DNA from: Stomoxys calcitrans
Lineage: Eukaryota > Arthropoda > Insecta > Diptera > Muscidae
Direction: 5' to 3'
DNA length: 64,000 nucleotides
Assembly (NCBI RefSeq): GCF_963082655.1
Contig: NC_081553.1
Location: 230,961,260 to 231,025,259 of the forward strand
Part shown: positions 23,601 to 32,870 of the stretch, in pieces
Layout of the letters: the number at the start of each line of letters is the position of its first letter
Numbering within the stretch: position 1 is the stretch's first letter
Program-made: the position numbers and the translations under genes
Notes under the pieces: generated by a model
Seen by the model: the letters and a program-made list of their open reading frames with translations, nothing else
What the model was told of the DNA's origin: nothing
Databases searched by the model: none

Positions 23601-23950
23601 AAGGATCGGGTTAGCTCTTGGCTGCATTCGCCTTTAGCAAAACTATGCTGTTGTTGCTCTGTGACCGGTAGTTGGTTTACTTCAGTGGACTTTTTATCAG
23701 TTATGTTATTTTGTTGCACATCCTGCTCTTTGGTCAATACTAAGGAATGGGTTTCTTTTGGTGATGTGTTTTTATTCAATTCGTTGCTGTTATTTTGCTC
23801 TTGATCCTGCTTTTGCTGTTTATTGTCCTCTTGGCCGTTTGTTAGATTTGAAGGCAGCGATGTTGAAGTTTGGGTCTTATCCGTTGCAGTCGAGGCCTCA
23901 GCTACAACTAAGCTCAGGGGCCGCTTAATTAAATTCGATATGTAATCCAT
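6906..23950 (-). CDS. Long acidic Ser/Asn-rich protein, five coding exons, 3' end outside window (possible TACC-like)
   Basis: Gene-level entry. Five exons (23950-23252, 12032-11759, 11688-11623, 9732-9673, 9605-6906) join with matching phases (0, 1, 1, 1; last donor phase 1) into 1266 residues without a stop. Acceptors (cttgtag, ttctgcag, cttatag, ttccacag) and donors (GTAAAT, GTATGT, GTAAGC, GTAACA, GTAAGT) are all canonical. No catalytic domain is visible. The protein has two poly-Pro stretches (about 158-163, 187-191), a short amphipathic helix (203-225), an acidic stretch with a possible coiled coil (about 490-540), six degenerate ~40-residue repeats (about 620-830), four K/R-R-(L)-T-F/Y motifs (about 925-1020) and repeated SPPLPxM motifs (about 1080-1180). 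Length, acidity and disorder recall insect TACC centrosomal proteins, but the C-terminal TACC coiled coil would lie left of base 1, so the name is a guess. The gene structure is much surer than the function. Confidence 0.72.
9673..9732 (-). CDS. Gene 1, exon 4
   Basis: 60-nt micro-exon between acceptor cttatag and donor AAAG|GTAACA, phase 1 in and out. It encodes FNVTFEECFIPTLTANAK. The hydrophobic NVTFE patch is echoed by the TFNV-type motifs in exon 5. Being a multiple of three, it is a possible cassette exon. The intron before it (9733-11622) is mostly the 41-bp minisatellite. Confidence 0.85.
9953..11081. repeat. 41-bp minisatellite, about 27 tandem copies
   Basis: Head-to-tail copies with near-identical central units and degraded copies at both edges (first four and last two). 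Each unit starts GGCTGAATAGGG and ends CAATTCAGCC; the 8-bp ends are exact inverted repeats, and the middle holds TTTTCT..AGAAAA, so each unit can fold into a two-part hairpin. The array fills about 60% of the intron between exons 3 and 4 of gene 1. Confidence 0.97.
11623..11688 (-). CDS. Gene 1, exon 3
   Basis: 66-nt micro-exon (phase 1 in, phase 1 out) between ttctgcag and GAAG|GTAAGC. It encodes LTEFDEDKIPELPGDLNPNI, an acidic, Pro-containing stretch. It lies 70 nt after exon 2, a typical small fly intron. A multiple of three in length, it could be skipped without a frameshift. Confidence 0.85.
11759..12032 (-). CDS. Gene 1, exon 2
   Basis: 274 nt, residues 234-324 plus one base. The acceptor is ttccttcttgtag before CAC AGT CCA ATG; the donor is GTCG|GTATGTG (phase 1). 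The ATG at 12023, three codons in, is probably internal in the long isoform but could start a shorter one. The exon is Ser/Thr/Ala-rich with KTPTNT and PSPSAVF, possible proline-directed phosphosites, and ends in an acidic helix-like stretch. Because it begins in phase 0, it can accept any first exon ending in phase 0. Confidence 0.85.
12121..12210 (-). mobile_element. Jockey-type non-LTR 3' terminus
   Basis: The reverse complement has the 3' end motif seen also at 14386, 48117 and 50855: GGATTGACCCGA, a GGC.GCCTC block and CAACACACTGC. Confidence 0.6.
12540..13190. other. Intronic DNA with A and T homopolymers
   Basis: (A)15 near 12540 and (T)18 near 12692; otherwise no exon, repeat or RNA gene recognised. 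Confidence 0.4.
13190..13770 (+). repeat. Internally tandem element (family B, ~165-bp units)
   Basis: Three to four units with CCTAAAACTACTCACTGTTT, TCGGGTAATAAATAGG and CTTTATCGGGAGAT. The same unit occurs at 22085-22700. Confidence 0.75.
14386..14475 (+). mobile_element. Jockey-type non-LTR 3' terminus
   Basis: CGGTTGTACATCCCACATTG through TGCGGCCTCAGTATACAACA and a short (CAA)n tail. Confidence 0.6.
14760..15130 (+). mobile_element. Non-LTR retrotransposon C-terminus (zinc knuckle)
   Basis: Encodes CRACGKEDETLKHFLCHC, a C-x2-C-x(n)-H-x4-C knuckle, followed by a tail with DMNQLRGVVWKTIKDV. Frame is open from about 14763 to a stop at 15103. The same tail, more decayed, is at 29239-29560 and 47330-47610. 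The 5' side is truncated and carries an inverted CTCCCAGGGAG motif. Confidence 0.8.
15487..15617 (+). mobile_element. Non-LTR fragment with poly-A tail
   Basis: Plus frame reads LSWRNPTTNERKILRKIYRP, resembling the reverse-transcriptase C-terminal region of non-LTR elements, and stops just before an (A)16 run at 15599-15614. Insertion by reverse transcription is likely. Confidence 0.5.
15618..17370. other. Unassigned intronic DNA
   Basis: AT-rich, with scattered family-A-like words near 16650. No exon or complete repeat recognised. Confidence 0.35.
17380..17450 (-). mobile_element. SINE-1 head fragment
   Basis: The reverse complement shows the decayed A box (GTGGCCCAGAGGTTACCATG) and B box GGTTCAAATC in SINE-1 order. 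Confidence 0.6.
17465..17484. repeat. (CA)n microsatellite
   Basis: About ten CA repeats. Confidence 0.95.
17897..18075. repeat. ~89-bp tandem duplication
   Basis: Two copies (about 17897-17984 and 17987-18075) share TGGAGCCATAAGCGT, AAATCGGT.TTTATG and AACCCTTGCCTG. Confidence 0.8.
18104..18373 (-). other. Unidentified 89-codon open frame
   Basis: Minus-strand frame with Ser/Asn-rich N-terminal part and FNIEEIIETIPSPKSLAAMK. It looks more protein-like than the overlapping plus frame. It may be a transposon-protein remnant or an extra exon of gene 1; no convincing acceptor and donor pair was found. Confidence 0.2.
18900..19300 (+). mobile_element. Jockey-type reverse transcriptase remnant
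   Basis: RRVPQGG-like sequence followed by FLSLILFNPYLS, the usual palm motif of Jockey-type RT, then LRICQNAVLKTLQETALNKL, a typical downstream motif. Frames are broken. Confidence 0.55.
20230..21290. repeat. Strand-asymmetric A-rich satellite-like region
   Basis: Over 1 kb almost purely A on the plus strand. Between about 20570 and 20900 a ~20-bp word (AAAATAAAATAAAAAAAGAC) recurs about 15 times with length changes. The long Phe-rich minus-strand frames here are artefacts. Confidence 0.9.
21540..22085 (+). mobile_element. Probable solo LTR
   Basis: GC-richer block with three or four ~70-bp sub-repeats (GAGCTTGTTCRC..., CTACAACCT), CACACCGCAGACATCGCGCA, then a T-rich polyadenylation-like 3' third. 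A second copy of its 3' two thirds is at 31777-32870. No internal retroelement genes adjoin it. Exact ends are unclear. Confidence 0.5.
22085..22900 (+). repeat. Internally tandem element (family B) with 3' end shared with family A
   Basis: Units with GGGTAATAAATGC, CTTAAGACCCTAAATCGGCA and GATCGGTCTATATGGCA; the end carries GACGGACAGACATGGCTAA and GAGGTGCTACAAACGAAATG. Confidence 0.75.
22225..22374. repeat. 150-bp near-perfect hairpin (72-bp arms)
   Basis: Arms 22225-22296 and 22303-22374 are inverted copies with 3 mismatches in 72, around a 6-nt loop GGGTCT. Confidence 0.97.
23252..23950 (-). CDS. Gene 1, exon 1 (N-terminus of long isoform)
   Basis: Encodes residues 1-233, starting MDYISNLIKRPLSLVV and ending PPKMSE at a phase-0 donor (GAG|GTAAAT). 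The start sits in GCGCCATGG, a very good initiation context, and no acceptor-like AG lies just upstream, so this is probably a true first coding exon. The basic-hydrophobic N-terminus is followed by a Gln/Asn/Lys-rich disordered stretch (30-100), a Ser-rich stretch (128-140), then EFLPPPPPL (156-164) and SPPPPPLSPS (186-195), which resemble ligands of EVH1 or SH3 domains. The helix TIDELLSEISDNL (201-213) precedes the splice site. I do not recognise the protein from this exon alone. Confidence 0.8.
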
Positions 23951-24100
23951 GGCGCATTCGTATAGACGAAGTCTTATTAATGTTACGCTTTATTGATTCT
24001 TTATGACAATGGGTTTTTTACGGTTATTGATTGATTTCTATATTTGGAAATATATAATTCGTATTTTTTTTGCTTTTTTTTTGGTTAAGAACTGATACTG

Positions 24101-24106
24101 AACTGA
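24101..24106 (-). promoter_or_regulatory. Possible initiator for exon-1 transcript
   Basis: Minus strand TCAGTT matches the insect initiator and would give a ~150-nt 5' UTR before the ATG at 23950. No DPE or TATA match is obvious, so support is weak. Confidence 0.2.
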
Positions 24107-25790
24107 CGTAATTATTTTACGCTTCACACGCGTTATTCGCTTTAATTGGGTTTACGATTACTTTTTCTTTCAAATGGCACCACCGATAGTCGTTGAACGT
24201 TGATCTTCTAAAAAGAAGACGACTTTAATTAAAAGAAAACAACAACACAAAATTTGCTTAGGGTACACCTCTACAGCTTTTCTTCTTATATACATAGAAA
24301 AAATCGAGCAATTGTTTTTTTGGATTATATTTTAATGTCAATCACAATATTTATCTTTTTTTTTTTTTTGGGAGGAAAATTATGATTTTTCCTTCAAATA
24401 TGCTTCATTGTTGTCCCGCTACTATTGAATGATCCGCTATTTCTGTTTGCCGACAATTGTATCCGCACGTTTCTCAGGCATTTGAATTTCAAATCCCAAT
24501 AAATTTTTTCATTGTGTTTTTCTTTTGTTTTCGAAATTTTGAGTTTTCTTCGCGTTCAAGTGTTTCGAGGGGCGATTTTTACTCTACACAGATGCTATGC
24601 TGCGATGTTGCTTTGCAACGACTCATTGACTTTTCTTCCCGGCACCAGCATCAGCACATACGAACAACGGGGGTGGCTGGGGTACTGCAGCATACAGGAG
24701 CTGAGATCGTTTTGCTTGTTTTTGAATAAATCTCTGCTGTGGCGAATGGCGCACGCTATTTGTCGTCGTTGTAGTCGTTTTTAGTCTGAGAATTACGTGT
24801 TTGTTTAGTTTTCATTTCAAATACTCTTCATTTCATTTGCTTTCTTTTCGGTTTTCAATACATTTACATTTTTTTGTTTTGTTTTCAATTTGCTCTTGAT
24901 CTCGTTGTGTGTCTGCGTCGTCGTTGTTGTCGCTAGTCTGAGATGGCTAATGTAATATGTCTCGAGCTCCTAAGTTTACGAGTGGATTTTTCTTTGCCGT
25001 TTTTTCGGTTTCTTTTTGAGGTGAGAAAAAGTTCTCTTCTAAATGTTTTGGTGTCAAAAATATTTTGTACTTTTGGGGTTTCTTTTACAAATGCTCAGCG
25101 TTTGTGGCGCTATGGATATTCGAATAATCGATAGTTTAAGAAATCTGCATAGAAAAGCCTTTGTGAAGTAAACAATGTATTCGTTTACAAATCACGTAGA
25201 ATGTTTGTGAGGAGGCGTGACATTTATGACCTGACCTATAGAAACTATAGATAAAATATTTAAAACCCAATAAAGTATTGAAATCACAATTTTTTAATAA
25301 AAATGGAATTTTCTTTGAGAGAGAGTAAAGCAAGTCAATACGAAATTGCTTTACTCTCTCCCTCTCTCATTTTTTTTTAAATTTTAGTTTCTCTCAATGT
25401 ATGGCTACAAAGAGCATAACGAAACGAGAGCCACAAAGTCCTCATAACGGGAATAACAAGAATAATGAATGAAAAAGTGCAAAATACTAAACCATACCAG
25501 GAATGCAAAAGTCAGTATTATAGTATTGTAGATTTTCAGATTTTTCGACTCGAGATTACTTTTGCGAAGAATTCAGCACCTTTTTAAAGTAATGATGATA
25601 AATGATATGACAAAATCTCAACTTTTTGTGACTGTTCGTCTTGCATAGAATCTGAGTTGAGAGCATAAGTGCAAAGATTTTCCCGGGGGACAATATTGGC
25701 CAAATTGGAATAATTCTTCACAGGTAAGACTTTTTTACAATTTTCCTGTTTTAACAGCGGATTTGAGTTGAGATGAACTTTTCAATATTA
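24107..25790. other. Flank upstream of exon 1
   Basis: No coding exon recognised. Less repeat-like than its surroundings; could hold promoter and 5' UTR. Contains a short perfect hairpin at 25319-25360. Confidence 0.35.
25319..25360. repeat. 15-bp perfect stem, 12-nt loop
   Basis: GAGAGAGTAAAGCAA (25319-25333) pairs exactly with TTGCTTTACTCTCTC (25346-25360). Confidence 0.95.
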
Positions 25791-25793
25791 AAA

Positions 25794-26490
25794 TTATGGA
25801 AAAGAAAAATGCGGTGTGTTCTTTGGCTTTAGCACTCTAAATGTGCAAACTATTCCTTGGTTCAGAAAAATTAAACTTTTTAAAATACACACTGGATTAT
25901 TTTTGTATTGACAAATGGCCTTCACAGCCAAGTCGTCTGCACTTTCATTCCCCCTTGCTCCGTTATGGCTTGGCACCCAAACGATGCGGATTGAGCCATC
26001 CTCAGAGAAGGTGTTAATCTCCTTCTTACACTGCAAGACCGTTCGGGACCTTACATTTTGCTGTCGGTAAAAATGTTCCCACTCGACGTCCTCATGTTAG
26101 TACCACACCACCCTACGCATTTCGTGATCGCCCGTAACAGATCTCTGACCCTGGGTTCTCAATGTAGACTCCAGGCTAACTCTGTACCCTAGCTGTGACC
26201 CATCCGTGTAACATGATCTTCCAGACGGCAATACTAGGGTTCCGTCAGTTCAAGACTATGTTTTTAAGCAGTATTTAAGCAGTTTGCTGGATGTCTTACT
26301 CTTTATCATGGTATCCACAATGCGTTCCTTGGTTTTGAATAGAAAGGACACAAGGCTTATAGGCCTTTGGTGTCGCGAAACATGCCTTGTTGGGCTTGGG
26401 TATAAACACCAACCTTGCCTCTTGCCAGGCTTTCGGAGTATATCCAAGTTCTAGGCACGCAGTGAAAATTGAGTTTCCCGTCACTGCACT
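25794..26490 (-). mobile_element. Non-LTR retrotransposon: RT and RNase H fragments
   Basis: Read on the minus strand: ACLELGYTPKAWQEARLVFI and PKPNKA (RT finger/palm start), then, without the YADD core, an RNase H end with IVWVPSHNGARGNESADDLA. The middle of the RT is missing. Same family as the plus-strand copy at 46790. Confidence 0.8.
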
Positions 26491-26930
26491 ACCTGATGTT
26501 TTAATATTAGGATCTTTACATATCCTAGTCTTCCGAATCTTGAGAAAGTCGATAATGGTTCCATCATCGGGTCCATGTCCGTAAAGCTGTGTTGAGTCTA
26601 AAGTCCCTGCACTGCCTGATGTTCCAATTTTGGGGTCTTTGCCTATACTAGTCTTTCAAATCTTGAGAAAATGGTCTTCTTGGGTGTAGGTTATGGTCTC
26701 ATCGATGGCTCCCTGTGTGTTAGGCGGCATTGAGTTTTCTATCACTGCACTGCCTGATCTTTCAGCCATAGGATCTTTATCCATCCTAGTCTTCCTAATC
26801 TCGATAAAGTCGTTGATGGTTCCGTCGTCGTTAGCATGTGCTGGGTCTCTCGCCCCTGCAATGTCGGATGTTTTAGTATTAGGATCTTTACTTATCCTAG
26901 TCTTCCAAAGGTTAATAACCGACACCAATA
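26490..26930 (-). repeat. Coding-type tandem repeat upstream of the RT fragment
   Basis: About 3.5 copies of a 115-130-bp unit; minus-strand translation repeats xRKTR(I/M)xKDPxxxxSGSA. The last unit runs in frame into the RT fragment (SGSAVTGNSIFTACLEL). Confidence 0.8.
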
Positions 26931-27368
26931 AAAAAATCAGAACAAATAAGAACTGGTTAAAATTTTTTCTCTAAATTTGAAGCAGACATTTTTCTGAAAC
27001 TGCCCAGGTTTTTCGTTAAAAAATTTTTAGGTAATTAAATCCTTTTTTTCTCAGTCTGTAGATTGACTCATTTGGTTCCAGGCAACTGTTTACAAAACAA
27101 TTAACAACGACATATCTATTTTCGATATAAACAAAGCGCGAGATAATAACACTTTACACGGGATTCATTAAAATAAGATAATTTAATTTTCATAAACAAC
27201 AAACGGAACGGGGTACACACACGACCGGCAAATAGAACCGGCTAAACAAAACTGAAACTAATCTCCAAATAACTAATGGCATATTCAACAGCACCTTCTC
27301 GGTAGACTAAAATGGAAGACAACTCTAACGCTAAGAAAGAGTACTTGCCCGTTCATCAACATCTACAG

Positions 27369-27579
27369 TGCTTGCGGCGATAGTGCACTCGGCTGCATCG
27401 CATTTTTTGCAAGCAGCGGGCACCAGCGGCCGTAGCAGTAGCGATGGGTATTCGCAAGCCCTAAATGCCTTACAAGACTTAAGAACTATAAAAGACGAAT
27501 TGACAGACAGACATATAAGACAATTCGGCGTCTTCGGTAATGCTACAATAGCTCAACTGGCAGAAAGGGTCTATCACAG
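27369..27579 (+). CDS. Orphan exon-like ORF, unidentified
   Basis: After catctacag the frame stays open for 69 codons to CACAG|GTAATT (phase 2 in and out). The peptide is charged and helix-prone: it contains SQALNALQDLRTIKDELTD and QFGVFGNATIAQLAERVYH. This is unlike the surrounding repeats. A separate ATG at 27312 opens a 23-codon frame (MEDNSNAKKEYLPVHQ...) one frame away, so this may be one exon of a spliced gene, or a frameshifted pseudogene or transposon ORF. No partner exon was found. It sits inside an intergenic or intronic region of the minus-strand genes. Confidence 0.35.
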
Positions 27580-27795
27580 GTAATTAGAATTTTAAAGTAG
27601 AACAAGTTTGTAAAAAACCATCGGAGAAAAGACCTAAAAATGCCACATATTAAAACCAGCCAACCTATTAACCGGGGTAGGCATGAAAATTGTGGTGTTG
27701 ATTGCAAGAAGTATGGTAAAAAAGTTGATTCAATAGTATCCAAAGTTCTCAGTTGAAAATTGTGGTATGCAAATATTTGCACATGAGCTAAAAAT

Positions 27796-28720
27796 TTGCG
27801 GGCCTCACCAAAGAAGATACAGCTTTTCAAATGTCACATTATTGCGACACCGATTCTCAACAAATTTAGCACAAAGGATTATCTTCTAGCTCTCGACGTT
27901 GCTGTAGAATTTTATAGAAATCGGTTGAGATTTAGATACAGCTCCCATATCTATTTATCCCCGAATTTTACATTTAGCGTTCTGTAACAACTTCCAACAA
28001 TCGTGCCAAGTATGGTCCGAATCGGTCTATAACCTGATGTAGGTCCAATATAAACCGATATTCCAAGTGGACATCTTGAGCTTCTAGAATCCGCAATTGT
28101 TAGCCGATTTGCCTGAAGTTTTCCAAATAGGGTTATTTAATGTCATCCAACAACAGTGCTTAGTATGGTCCAAATCTGTCAATAATCTGAAATAGATGCC
28201 AAATAAATAAACTGATCTCCCGATTTGAAACCTTGAACCACTGGAAGCCGCAATTGTTAGCCGATTTGGCTGAATTTTTAAACACGGTGTTTTGTTATAA
28301 CTTCCAGCAATCGTTTCAAGTACGGTCTAAATCGGTCTATAACCTGATATAGCTCCCATACAAACCGATCTGCCGATTTGAGATCTTGAGCCCGTGGAAG
28401 CTGCAATTTTTATTCATTTGTGCGTAGTGTTCTGTATGGTTCAAAGCGGTGTTTAAAGTAATAAAATTTCCATATAAACCGATCTCCTGATTAGTCTTCT
28501 ACGTCACAAAGAAGCTTAAACTTTTGACTGAAATTGGAAATTTTGTACGTACACGTTGGCGCTTCAATTAAGATAATTTTTTTACATTTTTAGTATAATC
28601 CATTAGTTGAGTTTCCAAGATACATCTCGGCTGAACTTAACACGTTTTTATTTGTTATACCCTCAAATATAGGATGGGGGGATACTAACTTCGCTATTCT
28701 GTTCTTAACTCTTTGAAATA
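27796..28720 (+). repeat. Internally tandem element (family A)
   Basis: Units of roughly 170 bp with CTTCCAACAATCGTGCCAAG, GGTCTATAACCTGATATAG and CCGATTTGCCTGAA. It ends near a TTTTTATTTGTTATACCCTC-like terminus. Confidence 0.75.
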
Positions 28721-28729
28721 TTGGTCTAG

Positions 28730-30115
28730 GATATATAAAATACTAGCTGAACCGGGCCCGCTCTGAATATTTATTTTCGACAATTAAAGAGCTTTTAGTG
28801 AAATACCATGCTACGGAAATAGTATATGCATATCGCTTAACCAACAGGGTAACAATATAAGTGCTTTTATCTGAATCCCATATGATCTTTATTGGACTAC
28901 CATTTGCTTAAACCCCATATTGCTAATGGGTTAAGATTTTTTAGGATGAGGCGTTCCCCGAACACTTGGCCCCAAAATTGGTTATCAAGTTCATTTTCTA
29001 ACGTCAAATACCGTTCATTTGAGTCACATATTGGCATGGTCGGTAAATTTTTTCCCTTTGGGGAAGGGGTGGTGCCCCAAATTTGTCAGCGTATTTCTCA
29101 ACGGATTTTCTCAAAATTTTGCACAATGTTTATTTTTATTTCTCTTACTTTGTATACCAGTTTTGGTCGAAATCGGTTGAGATTTAGATAAAGCTCCCAT
29201 ATAGATTTTCCTCCGAATTTGACTAATACTGCAATTACTTGGTAATCCACTTAGCAAAATCGATGCGGCAAGTGATAGCATGTGGGGAAGATGATAAGAC
29301 GTTGGAGCATTTCCTATGTCATTTCCCGGCTTTCGCGGCTAAAAAGCGCCAGTACTTAGGAGGGGACACAATACCAAAGATGAACCAACATAGGGGCGTG
29401 GCATGGAAAACAATTAAGGAAGTAGCACCGAATTCCTAACTTAGATTTTCTTTTTGAGGTTCTATTTTAGTATTTAGAGCGCACAACAAACCGGTTGCTA
29501 GCTTAGGTGTGTGTCCATAGTGTCATGGAGCGGATTAATATCCGCACTCTCTTTTCAATCTAACCTAACCATTAACAGATCCTCTTTCTATTATGTCTTA
29601 TGGCTAATTCTATAACAATCATCCGATTTCCATCTCTGTAACTTTTGCAAACACATTTATCAATCGATCTCCTCAAAATTTTGCTTAGTGATTTCTTCTA
29701 CGACTACCACAACATGTACGAATTTTCGTTGAAATCGATTAAGATATAGCCTACAGATATAATTTGAGTAATACTGCAATAACTTGATTTGTGAACCGAT
29801 CCTCACCAATCCAAATTTGTCACCAAGATTTTCTTTATGACTCTTCAGTTCACTGGCGAATTTCATATCAAGATTATTGACAGATATAGCCGCCATATGT
29901 ATCACCCGATTTTCGCTTTTAGGGGCTTGCAAGCACACTTATCAACCGATATTCTCCAAATTTTGCAAAGCGACTTCCTCCATGACCGCCACAATATTTA
30001 CGAATTTTGGTCGAAATTCTTCACTCCAAAATTTAAGCAAATTTTAATTTGAACGATTTAGCTTGCATATCCAATGTGGTGTAGGGTATCGAAAGCTCAG
30101 ATTTGCCCGACTTTA
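28730..30115 (+). repeat. Mixed repeat region with family C and family A words
   Basis: Begins ATACTAGCTGAACCGGGCCC, then units with GAAATCGGTTGAGATTTAG and GAATTTGACTAATACTGCAA. A non-LTR tail is embedded at 29239. Confidence 0.55.
29239..29565 (+). mobile_element. Non-LTR retrotransposon C-terminal remnant
   Basis: CGEDDKTLEHFLCHFPAF (knuckle with the last Cys replaced by Phe) and MNQHRGVAWKTIKE, then the AGAGCGCACAACA... 3' sequence of the family. Confidence 0.75.
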
Positions 30116-30975
30116 ACCCGTCTTTACTTGTTATATGCAAATGGAACTACGATCTGGTCCAACCAAGAACTTATAGAAACCTATAAGAAACATCGGCATG
30201 CTACTAAATTTAAATTAAAGTTTGCTAAACTATATAAAAAAGTTGTTAAATACGATTTTACAGCTTTAATAAAAATTAATAATTTCCCCAATTTTTAAAC
30301 TTCTCCAAACCTAACCACCCTAACATTGCTACATATATTCAAGGGGAAAACGCCTTTGAGAAGTTTTGCTTAGAGATGTGGGGAAAATCACACATAAAAC
30401 TTTCGAACAACCAAAGATTGCAGATGGTGACGTGTGAATGTGGAGTGAGTGGTAGTGCTGCTGCTGCTACCACAACGTTGGCCGTTGGCCATGTCTTGCG
30501 CCTCCGTTGCAAGTTTTGTTAAGGTTGAATGAATATTTTGCATAATCTTATATGGTTTTTCTTTTCATGTACGCGGATTTCTCGTTTTTCTTTTCTAGGT
30601 TTTGGTGCTGCAATCAAACAACTTCTTCTTTGATTTCCATACGGTTGCGAAATAAAATGTTAACCACAAATGGATGCAGTGAGTAAAGTATTCGATGATG
30701 TCGTTACCTACAAAGTAGTTATTAGTTGTTTCGCAAAACAAACAGAAAAAAAATATAAATGTGTTACTTATTGGTTGGTATTGCAATCAAGCAAAAGAAG
30801 CAGCAGTAACGTTGAGTTATCGACTAACGCTATACACAAATAGATATTTATGGCAGCGAATCAAAACAAGAAAAAAAGGAACTCCGAAATTTTAATGCGA
30901 AGAAAGGAAATTTTCGATTTTTTTTACTAAACTGGTTAGAGTGTAAAAATCTGATTTTAAAAACATTTTTCGTAA
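30116..30975. other. Unassigned DNA
   Basis: Contains a (CTG)4 run and GGCCGTTGGCC near 30480. A 34-codon minus-strand ATG frame (MANGQRCGSSSSTTTHST...) starts there but has no supporting splice signal. Confidence 0.3.
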
Positions 30976-31776
30976 ACTTTGCAATGTGTACTACAAAATT
31001 TTCAGTAAAAATGAAATTTTAACAAAATTTTCTATGAAAACCAATTTTTCACATAATATTCAAAATTTGTGTAAAATTCAATTTTCGACGATATTTTCTT
31101 TGACAATCAAATTTCGGCAACATTTTCATTGACAATCAAATTTCGGCGAAATTTTTTATGAAAATCAAATATCGACGAAATTTTTTATAAAAATCAAATT
31201 TCGGCGAAATTTTTTATGAAAATCAAATTTCGATGAAATTTTTTATGAAAATCAAATTTCATTTTGTTGTTGGTTTAAGCCAATGTGTTTTTATTTTTTG
31301 CTTCTTTTTCAAAACAAAACAACAAAAACACTTTAAAGAATCTCAACATTTGTGGTGTGTTAAATGTATCAAGGGGCGGGCTGCAATGATCGCGATTTCG
31401 ACCTTTGCCAGGGGCCTCGTCAGACTGCCATGCCACCAAAAAGATTACATGCTTCCACCCACTCACTAATTAGTGACCAGTGAAATAGTAGAAATGTTGT
31501 GTCTTGTTCGACGAAATTTTTTATAAAAATCAAATTTCGAAGAAGTTTTATTGAAAATCAAATGACGAAAATTTTGAGAAAAAAAATATTGACCAATTCT
31601 TCTATGAAAATCAAAATTTCGAGGAAATGTTCTATGAATATCAAATTTTTCAGAAAATTAAAAAAAAAATTAAATTTTAACAAAATTTTATAAAAATCAT
31701 AATTTGACGAAATTTTCAATTAAAATCAGATATTCAACAAAAATCAATCAATTCAATATCAAAAAACAAGATTTCT

Positions 31777-32870
31777 TAAAAGCACTTTCTCTTTCTACAC
31801 CTCGCTATTTCAGATGCAGAGAGAGACTTCTAATATCAAACGATGACTCTCAGCAACTTCAGTTCGTTTTTTTAAAATAGTCGCTATCCAAGGCTCAGAC
31901 CGCAGACATCGCGCATCTATAACCAATATTGCCGTTTTTGAAAGGTTCCTACCAAAATTGGCGGAATTTTATTCTCTTGGTAGGTTAAAGTACTTACTGA
32001 AAAAATTATGTATTCGTTAAGAGTGCAGAACAAAACCATGGATGTCGAGGGGACAAATACTATTACTTCAAGCTTCAGTAAAAAAGCTCTGATATTGACT
32101 GTAACTTGTGCGAGTGTTATGGGATCCAAGTTTCGTAAATTCTTATTGATGCGGCTTTTGTGCCTTCCATCGGAAAACAAGCCTATATGGCAGCTGCATA
32201 CCAAGATGGTCAGAACTGACCCATATTCAGAGGTTGAGAGATCCATGAGAGGGCCATGCAATTCAGTGCAACGGCAATATGGGTAGTAAGAGCGCATTAC
32301 AATCGGGACATTTAAATCGGGAGAACGGTTTATCCAAACTGGACACGCTTATTCATTGAAATCGGGGCACGAATATGACTTTATGAACCCAAGATTTCTT
32401 ATCGGGATATCGGTGTAAAGGGTGCTATATCAAGAGCTTTGAATGTAAGTCTATAGAGTGATTTCAACAAACAGATTGTCGGAAATGTCTAAATTCTTCA
32501 TGAATAACCACGCTCCAATTCTTTGTAGTGTTGAAAATGTATAATATGATGTGATACAATTGGAGTGGCAAAGTGCCCAACTTTTCGGTGGTGGGTATAA
32601 CATCATGTAGCAGTTTTGGCTGGTAGAACATTTGGTTGGTTTTGGTAGGATTTTTCTTAAATTTTGGTAGAAAAAAATTTTCTTGAGTGGCAAAACTGTC
32701 TATAACCCGTTGTCTTTAAGTTAATTATTGCCTATGTATCGATAAATCACACACAAATAAAGACAACCTTTTTTTATAGAAAACCCTTATTACCTGTGTT
32801 TTATTCATTTTGCATTTTTTTAACATACACCACCCTTACCGAGACACGCTCTTACCCACACCAACATTTT
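31777..32870 (+). mobile_element. LTR copy split by a hAT-like insertion
   Basis: Left part (31777-31923) matches 21761-21925 (CACTTTCTCTTTCTACA, CCGCAGACATCGCGCAT). Right part (32699-32865) continues the same element (GTTATTGCC-like, polyadenylation-like T-rich region, ACACGCTC.CACCC). The element between is 31924-32698. Confidence 0.75.
31924..32698. mobile_element. Non-autonomous hAT-like element, 775 bp
   Basis: Starts CAATATTGCC, ends GGCAAAACTG (imperfect inverted ends). It is flanked by exact 8-bp duplications TCTATAAC (31916-31923, 32699-32706). No transposase. A related 3' end (TTTTCTTGAGCGGCAACACTG-like) is at 53250-53395. Confidence 0.85.

Noticed and set aside
24457..24784. 90-codon plus frames upstream of exon 1
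   Set aside because: Two overlapping frames are open together with no motif; more likely promoter or leader DNA of the minus-strand gene.
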